The notes: generated by a model from the sequence alone, not told the origin. A stretch of DNA of 64,000 nt from Enterococcus sp. BWB1-3 (GCF_016745275.1 NZ_JADOEP010000018.1:21501-85500); one strand, 5' to 3'. Positions 41,643 through 50,596 are shown, counted from the stretch's first letter. A program made the numbers and translations.

Positions 41643-42362
41643 TTGAAACGATATTTAAGACAGATATCATTAGTTGATGAAGAAAAAGATGGACAAAAAA
41701 TTTTATTGGCATCGTCGGTCTTAATAATTGGAGTGGGAGGTTTGGGTTCTAATGTTTGTCAGCAATTAGTTAGGTTGGGAGTAGGTGAAATAGGTATTGT
41801 AGATTTTGATATGGTGGATGAAACAAATTTAAATCGACAAATACTTTATGGAGAAGACGATATTGGAGAAAACAAGGTAGTACTTGCAAAAAAAAGATTA
41901 CAGACTATAAATTCAAAAGTTAAGATAAATAGTTATTGCATGAAATTTCAACAAGAAATGAATATTGAACCGTTTAAGAATTATCAAATAATTGTTGATT
42001 GTACTGATAATTTGTCAAGTCGAAAAATTATTTCTGATGTAGCAAAAAAATTGAAAAAACAGGTTATTTTAGGTGCAATTCAAAGATTTGAGGGTTATGT
42101 TACTGTTTTAGATCCAGTGAATGGATATACCTATGAAAAGTTATTTAATAATGTTAAGAAAGAAAAGTTTAAAGACAAAAGTGTTATCGGACCAATTGTA
42201 GCAATAATTGCGGCTATGCAGTCAATGGAAGTTGTTAAATCTTTATTAGGATGGGATAGGCAGCTAATAGGAAAGTGTTGTTATTTTGATATTCAGAATA
42301 ACATATTTAATGAAATTACTTTAGTAGGTCAGAAGCTTGAAAATAAAACCAGGGGTTCATAA
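41643..42362 (+). CDS. E1-like adenylyltransferase (ThiF/MoeB/HesA family)
   Basis: 239 residues. These enzymes adenylate the C-terminal glycine of a ubiquitin-like carrier so that it can become a thiocarboxylate. The ATP site GVGGLGSNV (residues 30-38), DFDMVDETNLNRQI with the catalytic Arg, and VDCTDN are intact; GPIVAIIAAMQSMEVVKSLLG matches the late helix. The paired CxxC zinc motifs of MoeB/ThiF are absent. The TTG start follows AAAGGAGAG. It should act on the carrier encoded at 43846. An IS110 remnant separates it from that gene. AT-rich; probably acquired. Confidence 0.88.
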   Translation: MKRYLRQISLVDEEKDGQKILLASSVLIIGVGGLGSNVCQQLVRLGVGEIGIVDFDMVDETNLNRQILYGEDDIGENKVVLAKKRLQTINSKVKINSYCMKFQQEMNIEPFKNYQIIVDCTDNLSSRKIISDVAKKLKKQVILGAIQRFEGYVTVLDPVNGYTYEKLFNNVKKEKFKDKSVIGPIVAIIAAMQSMEVVKSLLGWDRQLIGKCCYFDIQNNIFNEITLVGQKLENKTRGS

Positions 42363-42419
42363 TAATATATATGCTAAAAAAGAGCGCATTAAATAAAGGT
42401 ATAACCTCGAAAAAATTTT

Positions 42420-43254
42420 TAAGAGATTATAAAACCGTGACTTTTGGCGAATGAAACAGCTTCGTTTACTGTCGTTGTTCGATCTGGTCGCACATTCTCT
42501 ATGGAGTAATAAGTTGCGTCATACGATTCATTTTTAAGTAGAACGTGATAAATAGCCGTTAATAACCGTCGAGCAATAGCTATAACAGTTTTTTTATGAC
42601 CATGACGCTTCTTCAGTTGAAGATACTTATTTCGATGTTCTGGATATTTTTCACTTTACGCTGGCAATTTGGACTAATAGCGGTTTGAGATATTGACCTG
42701 CTTTAGAAATCCTAAAGGATTTTTTTTATTCGCACTCTCATTATTTGCAGGAGTTAACCTAGCCCACGAACATAAGTGACCAGCTGTTGGAAATTGAATC
42801 ATGTTTACACCAAGCTCTGAAATTATTTTTATCGCAGTAAACCGTTTTGCACAACCGGGTACAGTTTGAATAAGTTCTTGTTGTGCTTTAAATTCTTCGG
42901 CGATATCAATGATTGCTTTTTCAAGATTGGATTTACACAGAGTTAGGGCATCATAGTGGGATTTGATGATGTAGATTTTAATTGCTTGTTCATCTGTTAT
43001 TTTTCCATCAATAGCTAATTCTAATTCAGATAATTTTGATTTTAGTCTTCCATTAGTTCACGAATGGGAAGTGGTGGAATAAAACTCTCAGAGACTAAGT
43101 TGTGCTTGAATAAATCCGCAATCCATTGTGTGTCTTTCTTATCAGTCTTCTTCCCGCGAATCACTTTCACATATTTAGGATGGGTAAGACAGATAGAACA
43201 AGAATCTTCTAGTACATTGAAAACAAGAATCCAATACTTACCTGTTGATTCCAT
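42420..43254 (-). pseudogene. IS110-family transposase remnant 1
   Basis: On the minus strand, MESTGKYWILVFNVLEDS with KKTDKKDTQWIADLFKHNLV is the RuvC-like N-terminal part, and LKKRHGHKKTVIAIARRLLT with AIYHVLLKNE is the C-terminal part. Frames are interrupted and the N terminus is missing. It lies between the E1-like and JAMM genes, splitting what was probably one operon. Confidence 0.85.
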
Positions 43255-43317
43255 AATGTTAGCACATTTTCATGCAGTGTTGTGCCTTGAGTGTAGCGAA
43301 AGGAATGAATTATAAAC

Positions 43318-43845
43318 ATGAATAAGATAAAGAAAATTTTAATTGATAACAAACTATATAATCAAATTATAGATAATTGTCAGAATGATTTAATTGAGAA
43401 TGAGAGAGACGATCATCAATCTTTCGGGATTATAGTAGGAAAAATTAATGGAGTACAAGCTGAGGTTATCCAACATTTTCCGTTAAAAAGAAATTATCGG
43501 TTAAATAGCAATATTAGCCAGTGTTATACTCAAAAGCTATGTGAATTAGGATATCCAGGAGAGTTACAAATAGAAAGAAGAGGATGGGTTAGTGATCCTA
43601 TTGAACTAATTGAAGTTATTAAGTCATGTAACGAATTGAATTTAGAATTTATAGGTGGATATCATATGCATCATGACGAGTCATGGAGTGGTCCGGAAGA
43701 TAAAAGAATACCCTCAAAACTAGACAAGGAATTAGTTAAAAATAGTGGAGAAATGGTCTTTGTCGTTAGTATTTTAAAAAAAGAAAGAGCTATTCGCTGT
43801 TTTTATGAGGGAAATGAGGAAATTAAAATAGTGAGGAGAAGTTAG
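43318..43845 (+). CDS. JAMM/MPN-fold protein (JAB family)
   Basis: 175 residues. JAMM metalloproteases cleave after the terminal glycine of ubiquitin-like proteins; in CysO- and QbsE-type pathways they release the product or mature the carrier. The zinc motif is visible as H116-x-H118 with S133-x-x-D136, with a longer spacer than usual. The catalytic Glu position just before FGIIVG appears to be Gln34 (DDHQSFG), so activity may be altered. It abuts the carrier gene with no gap. Preceded by AAAGGAATG. Confidence 0.8.
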   Translation: MNKIKKILIDNKLYNQIIDNCQNDLIENERDDHQSFGIIVGKINGVQAEVIQHFPLKRNYRLNSNISQCYTQKLCELGYPGELQIERRGWVSDPIELIEVIKSCNELNLEFIGGYHMHHDESWSGPEDKRIPSKLDKELVKNSGEMVFVVSILKKERAIRCFYEGNEEIKIVRRS

Positions 43846-44121
43846 ATGATTGAATTGAGTTTTTACACAGGTATGAAAAAAATAATGGGATTTGATAAAT
43901 TAAGTGTGCGAATGAATCAAGAATTATTTTCCACAATTGAAGAATTAATAGTGAACTATTTGTTTATTAATTATCCAAGAATTGAAGAAATTTTTGTCGA
44001 TAAAAATGGAAATTTTAATAACGAAATTTCACTGATACTAAATAATGTGATTGCTAATAAGGATTCCTTTATAAAGGAAGGCGACCATATAGTATTTCTA
44101 ACACCTATTACAGGAGGATAA
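43846..44121 (+). CDS. Ubiquitin-like sulfur carrier protein (MoaD/ThiS-like)
   Basis: 91 residues ending TPITGG. The diglycine tail after an acidic/hydrophobic strand (FIKEGDHIVFLTPITGG) is the hallmark of beta-grasp carriers that receive sulfur as a C-terminal thiocarboxylate. It starts directly after the JAMM stop and lies two bases before the next gene. No other molybdopterin or thiamine genes are nearby, so a dedicated secondary pathway is more likely. No residues follow GG, so no protease maturation is needed before adenylation. Confidence 0.87.
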   Translation: MIELSFYTGMKKIMGFDKLSVRMNQELFSTIEELIVNYLFINYPRIEEIFVDKNGNFNNEISLILNNVIANKDSFIKEGDHIVFLTPITGG

Positions 44122-44123
44122 AA

Positions 44124-45173
44124 ATGAACGCTAAAACGGTTGATTTAAGAAGTGATACTTGTACGTTACCCTCCGAAGAAATGAGAAAAGCAATTTATGA
44201 GGCAAAAGTTGGTGATCAGGCTTATGGAGAAGACGAAACAACACTAAAACTGGAAAAATATTGTGCCAAACTATTTGGAAAGGAAGCTGCACTTTTTATG
44301 CCTTCAGGTACAATGAGTGATCAAGTAGCGATTCGTTCTTGGACAGTGTCGGGAGATGAAGTGATTCTCGATGAGAGTTATCATGTAAACTATTTTCAAA
44401 CAGGTCCAAGTACAGATTTAGGAAAGATTTGTTTAAGTACTGTAAAAACTAGGGACGGAATTTTAACACCAGAAAAAATTCAGAGACAAATGGAGAAGAG
44501 AATTAAAGGAGAGTTATTTCCAAGTATTGGGCTTATTATGATAGAAAATACAATTAACAGTCACTCAGGAAAGATATTTCCACTGTTAACTATTCAAGAA
44601 CTATATAAATTTGCTCAAGAAGAAAAAATTCCGCTTCATATAGATGGTGAACGGATTTTGAATGCTTGTGTTGCTAAAGATATTTCACCCCAAATTTATG
44701 GAAAGAATTGTGATAGTATCACTTGTTCATTTTCAAAAGGGCTTGGAGCACCATACGGGTCTATACTTATGGGAAGTAAGAAAATGATAAAGAGAGCAGA
44801 AAAGTATCGTAGATGGTACGGTGGGAGTTTGCATCAAAGTGGCTTTATGGCCGAAGCTGCCTACTTTGCTATAAAAAATAATATTAATCATTTAAAAAAA
44901 GATCATGAGTTAGCAACGTTGGCTTATGAATTATTAAAAGACGAGAGTTCAGTCAGTGTTTTTAAACCAGATACGAATATAGTAATGATAGATATAGAAA
45001 AATTATCAATTAATGCGAGTATTTTTGCGGAGAATTGTAAAGAACAAAAAATTTTAGTTTATCCTTGGGAAAAAAATAAAATTCGATTAGTTACACATCT
45101 TGATATTACAAAAAAAGACATTTATCGTGCAATGAATGTTGTAAAACTTGTAATTGAAGGAGCAAGTAAATGA
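44124..45173 (+). CDS. Threonine-aldolase-like PLP enzyme
   Basis: Fold-type I PLP enzyme of 349 residues, beta-eliminating lyase/threonine aldolase family. The Schiff-base lysine is K205 in SFSKGLGAPYGS; the cofactor Asp is D174 in LHIDGERILNA; the N terminus LRSDTCTLPSEEMRKAI is typical. Such enzymes make or cleave beta-hydroxy-alpha-amino acids from glycine and an aldehyde. AGGAGG precedes the start. Within this cluster it may make or trim an unusual amino-acid precursor. Confidence 0.88.
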   Translation: MNAKTVDLRSDTCTLPSEEMRKAIYEAKVGDQAYGEDETTLKLEKYCAKLFGKEAALFMPSGTMSDQVAIRSWTVSGDEVILDESYHVNYFQTGPSTDLGKICLSTVKTRDGILTPEKIQRQMEKRIKGELFPSIGLIMIENTINSHSGKIFPLLTIQELYKFAQEEKIPLHIDGERILNACVAKDISPQIYGKNCDSITCSFSKGLGAPYGSILMGSKKMIKRAEKYRRWYGGSLHQSGFMAEAAYFAIKNNINHLKKDHELATLAYELLKDESSVSVFKPDTNIVMIDIEKLSINASIFAENCKEQKILVYPWEKNKIRLVTHLDITKKDIYRAMNVVKLVIEGASK

Positions 45174-46387
45174 AAAATGATATTTTTGTTCTAGTAGGTA
45201 TTGCACCTAATTTAATTACTCAAACTATACACTATTTAAAAAAATATAGTTGTAGAATTGTTGTTATTGAAGACAAGCAAATATTAAATAATTATTTTGA
45301 TGTGCTGATTGAAAATGATGTCTACCCTTTGTTTGCTGATATTACAAGTACTTGTAATTTGAGAAAAAAATTAAAAGAGACAATTAATTTAGAAGAAGTT
45401 CAAGCTATTTACTCATTTAGAGAAGACTCATTAATAGCAACCGCTGAACTTGCAGAAGAATTAGGGGTAGTGACGTTACCTTTGGAGGTGGTAAAAAATA
45501 CTGTTGATAAAGTTCGTACTAGAAATATTTTGAAAGAACAGAGAATTGACTGTATTTCTTATAGATTATGTAATTCAGAAGAAGAAATTCGATTATTTTT
45601 AAAAGAAAATTCGGAAGGAATTGTTTTAAAACCTAGAAATTTAAAAGGAAGTATTGGTGTTCAAATTATAAAAAATGATGATGATATATCCAATGCTTAT
45701 AGAGAAATAAGCCAAATAATCGATAATAAGGAAATTCTTGTTGAAGAGGAGTTGATTGGTGAAGAAATTGCTGTTGAATTATTAGTTTTTTATGATGAAA
45801 TTTTTTTAGTAGATATTACACAAAAGAAACTTTATAAAAATTCATCTGTAGAGCAAGGACATATTTGCCCACATCCCAGAACAAACGAACTATTCATTAA
45901 ATATGAGAAATGGTTTAAAAAAATAGTAAAAGCTTTAAAAATTTCTTTTGGACCAGTTGCTTTGGAAATGATTTTCTCAGAAAAAAAATATCATTTAGTT
46001 GAAATCCATACACGTTATGGTGGAGATTGTCTAATTCCAATGGCAGAAAAAGTTTATCAAACTAGTTATGTAGAACCAATAATTAGATATTTATTAGGAT
46101 TAACAGTCAACATGAAAAAAGATAAACAAGAAAAATATGTTTGCGAAATTTTTTATCTAAACCCTCCGCTAGGGAAAATTATTAATATTGATAGTTTTGA
46201 TTGGTTGAGAAATATTCCTTTTGTGATGGATTTTGATATTCAATTAAAAAAGGGAGATGTAATAACTCAAGTAAAAAGTAGTATTGATAGAAAAGGCTGG
46301 ATATTGATATCTGGGAAGGATTATTCAGACGTAAAGAATAAGTTTCAAATGATTGAAAAAAAATTATTTATAGAGGTGAAAAAATGA
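45170..46387 (+). CDS. ATP-grasp ligase 1
   Basis: 405 residues of the carboxylate-amine ligase superfamily. An N-terminal Rossmann-like part precedes the ATP-grasp domain with IVLKPRNLKGSIGVQI, ILVEEELIGEEIAVELLVF and the metal-binding GPVALEMIF/LVEIHTRYGGD. It forms an acyl phosphate and joins it to an amine, often giving dipeptides. It overlaps the genes on both sides by four bases (ATGA), so translation is coupled. Its substrates are unknown. Confidence 0.87.
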   Translation: MKNDIFVLVGIAPNLITQTIHYLKKYSCRIVVIEDKQILNNYFDVLIENDVYPLFADITSTCNLRKKLKETINLEEVQAIYSFREDSLIATAELAEELGVVTLPLEVVKNTVDKVRTRNILKEQRIDCISYRLCNSEEEIRLFLKENSEGIVLKPRNLKGSIGVQIIKNDDDISNAYREISQIIDNKEILVEEELIGEEIAVELLVFYDEIFLVDITQKKLYKNSSVEQGHICPHPRTNELFIKYEKWFKKIVKALKISFGPVALEMIFSEKKYHLVEIHTRYGGDCLIPMAEKVYQTSYVEPIIRYLLGLTVNMKKDKQEKYVCEIFYLNPPLGKIINIDSFDWLRNIPFVMDFDIQLKKGDVITQVKSSIDRKGWILISGKDYSDVKNKFQMIEKKLFIEVKK

Positions 46388-47634
46388 TAAAAACTACACT
46401 TGTAATAAATATAAAGAATCCTAGTAGGAAAAGTCATTTTGAAAAGCTATTTAATATGTCTCGTCATTTTACTTTAGTGATGAAAGAACCTACTTGGGAG
46501 AAACGATATTTTGATAATATTATTGATGTCGATACAGAAAACTTGGTTGATTTGATTTCTTGTTTGGAAAAAAATACGGCTAGATTTGTCTATGAAGGTA
46601 TTTTTACATTAGTTGAGCACGCTGTACCATTAACAGCAATTCTTGCTAATTATTTTGATCTGAAGTACATCAGTATAGAAACAGCTTTGAAGTCACGAGT
46701 AAAAAATATGATGAGAGAAAGTTTTATATCATTTGGCATTCAATGCCCAAAATATGGATTAGCAGAAAATATTCAACAAGCTAAGATACTTGGTGAACGA
46801 CTTGGTTATCCACTGGTTTTAAAGCCATTAATTGGAGGCGGTAGTTTATCTGTAATGAGAATGGATAATGAAAAGGAACTTGCCGTTTTTTTTGATCAGT
46901 TGAAGGTACAGGCAGCAAAGGAATTTGAATATGATATTTTAACTCCCTTTATTACTCAAAAATATAATCAAGCGATGATTTTGGAGCAATATATTGAGGG
47001 ATCTGAAATCAGTGTAGAATCAATTGTTGCACAGCATCAAACTAATATTATTTGTATTCATGATAAGAGATTGCCAATGGAAGGACCATATTTTGAAGAA
47101 AAATTATTCTCGACACCTTCAGAATTAGATGGAACAATTGTTGAAAAAGTAAAAAGTATAACTAAATTAGCAAATAAATCTTTAGGTATTAACATGGGTG
47201 CAACTCATACAGAGTTTAGGATTGATGCGAAAGGAATCCCTTATATTATTGAGGTTGGGGCTAGAATTGGAGGTGGTCCTGTATATGTATCGACATTAAA
47301 TTCTACAGGAATAGATATGGTAGAAAAAATTGTTGAGCTTGCTACAGAAGGGGCATGTACATTTCCAGAAAAACGGTTAAAGAATCCTGTAGGCTTTCAG
47401 CACTTTTTCTCTCAAGAAAAAGGGATATTAAAAAAATATGTTATTCCAGAATCCATTTTTGAAAATCCCAATGTTATTGAGTTTTTGCCATATATAGAAA
47501 CAGGAAGTTCGGTTCTTTTGCCACCAAATTCGGTGGCTCATGGACATATTATTGTTAAAGGGAAAGATATTTTAGAAATTGAATCAACTATTAATGAAGT
47601 TGAACAGGGAATAAAAATTATTTTGGAGGAATAG
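46384..47634 (+). CDS. ATP-grasp ligase 2 (L-amino acid ligase-like)
   Basis: 416 residues. The ATP-grasp core has PLVLKPLIGGGSLSVMRM, MILEQYIEGSEISVESIV and the metal site HTEFRIDAKG with IIEVGARIGGG, close to L-amino acid ligases such as BacD. It is coupled by ATGA overlap to ligase 1. Two ligases in series suggest two amide bonds or two different acceptors. An IS110 remnant follows and separates it from the reductase-like gene. Confidence 0.88.
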   Translation: MIKTTLVINIKNPSRKSHFEKLFNMSRHFTLVMKEPTWEKRYFDNIIDVDTENLVDLISCLEKNTARFVYEGIFTLVEHAVPLTAILANYFDLKYISIETALKSRVKNMMRESFISFGIQCPKYGLAENIQQAKILGERLGYPLVLKPLIGGGSLSVMRMDNEKELAVFFDQLKVQAAKEFEYDILTPFITQKYNQAMILEQYIEGSEISVESIVAQHQTNIICIHDKRLPMEGPYFEEKLFSTPSELDGTIVEKVKSITKLANKSLGINMGATHTEFRIDAKGIPYIIEVGARIGGGPVYVSTLNSTGIDMVEKIVELATEGACTFPEKRLKNPVGFQHFFSQEKGILKKYVIPESIFENPNVIEFLPYIETGSSVLLPPNSVAHGHIIVKGKDILEIESTINEVEQGIKIILEE

Positions 47635-47732
47635 TGTGAAAACAAAATCACTCAATATCAGAAGCGAGCCTAGAAAAAAAGAGCATGGAAAATAAACGTC
47701 AAGAAGTATAGGTCTGACGACAAGAAAAATTT

Positions 47733-48233
47733 TTAATTAGAAACTGCTAAGTCTTTTCTAACAAAATCGTCTGGTAATACGCCCTCACAAATAAGGAATT
47801 TGGTTGCTTGTTTAATTGCTTTTTCCTTCTGCTTTTGAACAAGATTGTCTGACCTATCAATCTTATACAAATCAGTGGGATTCCAAACTTCACCAGTAGA
47901 AAGTATATGATAAATCGCTGTAAGCATCATGCGGGCAATTTTGTTTCCTTTCACTGCACGTACCCATTTAGGATTCGCAATCGTGACATTCATCACGTCT
48001 TCAAGCAAATTGGAAACAGGGACCCAATACTTACCGGTACTTTCCATACAAACATCGTAGCACGTGCATTCTAACAGCCAGTTTTTCAAAGCCAGAATCT
48101 GGTTGTTAAAAGTTGAAAATCGTTTCTTCTGATAATGTGGCGTCAATTCACCGGCTTTCGTGGTGATGACGGTAGCGATCAAAAAGCTTTTGTGCACATC
48201 AATACCACAACAAACGGGATAAACGACTTTCAT
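47733..48233 (-). pseudogene. IS110-family transposase remnant 2
   Basis: An in-frame 166-residue relic. The N-terminal RuvC-like part (GIDVHKSFLIATVITTKAGE, CMESTGKYWVPVSNLLED) runs directly into the C-terminal part (IARMMLTAIYHILSTGEVWN), so roughly half the protein is deleted. Its promoter side and probable IS end extend to about 48475. It is not a copy of remnant 1. Confidence 0.87.
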
Positions 48234-48515
48234 GATTCTTCGCTCCTTTCTATAAGTAGCGGAGAGGCAGTGACTGGCTGGGGCAGCATTTAACAGGAGT
48301 TGTTAAAACAATGATTAGTGTGCGGACTTTGATCGTTCCACTCATTTGTGCTTGAACGCCCTGGCCTTACACTGGTTAAACAATCGAGGTTTCCTACAAC
48401 TCACCCCACCGTGTTTTGTAGTATGTCTCTCCTATCTTTATTATAAACGGAAATCCGCATCTGTTTTCATTACTATTTGACTCGAAGAGCGGAGCGAGTC
48501 GAGATGGAGGTTAAC

Positions 48516-49307
48516 ATGAATAAAATTGGATTCATTGGTCTAGGGAATATGGCCGAGAAAATGCTGAATCAGTTGAGTAAGCAAAATTTTGAATTTTTGG
48601 GACTTGATAATAAGGTTGAAAGAGCCTACGAATTTTCAAATAAGTATGGTATTAAAGTAAAAAGCAGTTTGGCTGAACTTATGGATGAGGCAAGTTTTAT
48701 TATACTTTCAGTACGCCCAGATAACGTTTGTTCTCTTGCAAATGAAATGAAAAAAGAACTAAGACGTCAACATATTATTATTTCAATCTGTGCTGGTTTG
48801 AGTATTAAGGACTTAGCATCTTATTTTCCTAATAATCCAGTAGTTAGATCAATGCCTAATGGCATTGAAGATAGTAGAGGATATTCAGCATTGTGTTTTG
48901 ATAAGAATTGTTCAAAAGAACAAATTCTGGAAGTAAGGAAGTTATTTCAAGGAATAGGAGAAATAGTGATTTTAGAAGAACAAAAGTTTGCTTCCTTTAC
49001 TGCGTTTTCTTGTGCTAGTCCTGTTGTTATTCTTAAGCTAATAGAGTATTTGCTGCAAAGTGGAACATATTTAGGTTTCACAAAAAAACAGTCATTAGAA
49101 ATCGTGACAGCAAATTTACTTTCTTGTATTGAATTAACCAATAATGGAGATATTGGTAAACAGGTAGAAAAATTATGCTCTCCAGGTGGAATTGGTGTAG
49201 AGATGTTACATACTTTTTCTCAAGGGTTGGTAAAAAAAACATTAATAGATGCCTTTATTGCTGGTCGAGACAAAGATATTTATTTGTTGAAGGGAGAAGA
49301 TAAATGA
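48516..49307 (+). CDS. Pyrroline-5-carboxylate reductase-like enzyme
   Basis: 264 residues of the ProC family. N-terminal NAD(P)H site KIGFIGLGNMAEKM, then VRSMPNGIEDSRGYSAL and the C-terminal dimerisation part with the LCSPGGIGVEML variant of the usual SPGGTT motif. ProC enzymes reduce cyclic imines to imino acids. Clustering with ligases suggests a dedicated imine substrate rather than proline supply. The start at 48516 follows ATGGAGG. It overlaps the transporter gene by four bases. Confidence 0.85.
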   Translation: MNKIGFIGLGNMAEKMLNQLSKQNFEFLGLDNKVERAYEFSNKYGIKVKSSLAELMDEASFIILSVRPDNVCSLANEMKKELRRQHIIISICAGLSIKDLASYFPNNPVVRSMPNGIEDSRGYSALCFDKNCSKEQILEVRKLFQGIGEIVILEEQKFASFTAFSCASPVVILKLIEYLLQSGTYLGFTKKQSLEIVTANLLSCIELTNNGDIGKQVEKLCSPGGIGVEMLHTFSQGLVKKTLIDAFIAGRDKDIYLLKGEDK

Positions 49308-50188
49308 CAATTTTTTTGATTTTGCTTATTTGTCTATTTAACAGTTTCTTTCTTTTCTATTTTATTAAAGATATAACTAAGAATTATGAAAGTCTAAAAA
49401 TTGAAAAGGGTTCTCCTATTGTATATTCTATTATAGCTTTTTTTTCAATGTTTTTATCAACATTTGGAATCTCAGATTTTGCGATTAATACAATTGTTTA
49501 CAGAAAACTAAAATATTTTCCTGATAGATTAATTCCTGCAACTCTAAATACAGAAGGAACTATTCCATTGTTTGTTATGTCACTAATTTATATCAATTAC
49601 GTTCATTGTGATCCAATTACATTAATTTGCTTAATTTTTTCTCAAACTTTAGGTTCATTACATTCTCCAAGGTTGTCAATGAGAACATCAGATAATAGAA
49701 TTAAATTATCCATGGGAATAGGATTGTTAGTTGCATCAATACTCATTTTTTTGAATCTTAATCAAGTAATTCCTGTTGATGGTCAAGAATACGGATTAAG
49801 AGGTTGGAAACTTTTTATTAGTATTATTCTTTTATTTATCTATGGAATGTTGAATAATTTTGGAATAGGTTCATTTGCTCCAACAATGGCAACTATCTAT
49901 TTATTGGGAATGAATCCTCTTGTTGCTTTTCCTATTATGATGAGTGCATGTACTTTATCTTTTGTAGTTGGTTCAATTCAATTTGTTAACAAAGGATTTT
50001 ATTCCCGTAAAGCAACACTAATATTTAGTGTTATTGGAAGTGCAGGTGTTTTATTTGCAGGTTTAATTGTAAAAAATATAAACTTATCTATTTTAAAATG
50101 GATTATGGTTTTTGTACTAATTATGGCTAGTATTTCATTGTTTTCAGATGTGGTGAAGAACAGCAAAAAATTGAACAACTTTTCTTGA
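49304..50188 (+). CDS. TauE/SafE-family membrane protein
   Basis: 294 residues with seven or eight hydrophobic helices, in two related halves as in the TauE/SafE (DUF81) family. The first half has FLSTFGISDFAINTIVYRKL and the second GMLNNFGIGSFAPTMATIYL. Members export sulfite, sulfoacetate or other small anions. It is ATGA-coupled to the reductase-like gene, so it may export the product or a sulfur by-product. It is the last gene of the cluster. Confidence 0.82.
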   Translation: MTIFLILLICLFNSFFLFYFIKDITKNYESLKIEKGSPIVYSIIAFFSMFLSTFGISDFAINTIVYRKLKYFPDRLIPATLNTEGTIPLFVMSLIYINYVHCDPITLICLIFSQTLGSLHSPRLSMRTSDNRIKLSMGIGLLVASILIFLNLNQVIPVDGQEYGLRGWKLFISIILLFIYGMLNNFGIGSFAPTMATIYLLGMNPLVAFPIMMSACTLSFVVGSIQFVNKGFYSRKATLIFSVIGSAGVLFAGLIVKNINLSILKWIMVFVLIMASISLFSDVVKNSKKLNNFS

Positions 50189-50323
50189 ATTAAGTAAATC
50201 ACTATTATTTCTTTAGAATAGCATTGTAAATACAAATTTATTCAGACTTAATCAGATATATGATGGATTGGCAAAAAGAACTGATAAAATATACGATACA
50301 CGCAATGCCTAGCTATTAAATTT

Positions 50324-50428
50324 AATGACCTTGATATTGACCTTAACCGTTTCGAATAGGAAAGAACACAAGCGGTTTGAATTCTTTGGAAAGCCTTGAA
50401 GAATCTTGCTAAGCATACGAAACAGAAC
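50324..50428. repeat. Island-flanking direct repeat, right copy
   Basis: Matches 35196-35300: ATGACCTTGATATTGA, then ACCGTTTCGAATAGG and AAAGAACACAAGCGGTTTGA. It lies 15.1 kb from the left copy, just before yitT paralogue 2. Confidence 0.75.
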
Positions 50429-50483
50429 TCTCAAGAAACACCTAAACAAATTGGAAGGGGGAGTGGGTTAAGTTTTAACTATA

Positions 50484-50527
50484 GGCTATAAACGCTGGCA
50501 TTTCAACGTTTATAGCCGTTTTTATTT
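50484..50527 (+). terminator. Strong intrinsic terminator
   Basis: GGCTATAAACG and CGTTTATAGCC pair exactly, followed by GTTTTTATTTTTTT. No gene ends directly before it, so it may end a transcript from the repeat region or from the TauE-type gene. Confidence 0.8.
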
Positions 50528-50596
50528 TTTTGAAAAATAGTGTATAGTATAATGAAAACAGTCAAAATTAAAGTTGAAAAAAGAAAGGTTTTCTCT

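Larger units (their letters stand above)
50189..50596. other. Gene-free region at the island's right edge
   Basis: It holds the right copy of the flanking repeat and a strong terminator. I see no gene. The stretch 50260-50324 has short frames that look like decayed coding sequence. Confidence 0.45.

Noticed and set aside
43318..43845. E1-like, JAMM and carrier genes as an anti-phage (CBASS- or Bil-like) conjugation system
   Set aside because: No E2-like protein, cyclase or effector is present; biosynthetic ligases, a PLP enzyme and a reductase fit small-molecule synthesis better.
43846..44121. Carrier protein as housekeeping ThiS or MoaD
   Set aside because: No thiamine or molybdopterin genes are nearby, and it is tightly packed between JAMM and PLP-enzyme genes of a dedicated cluster.
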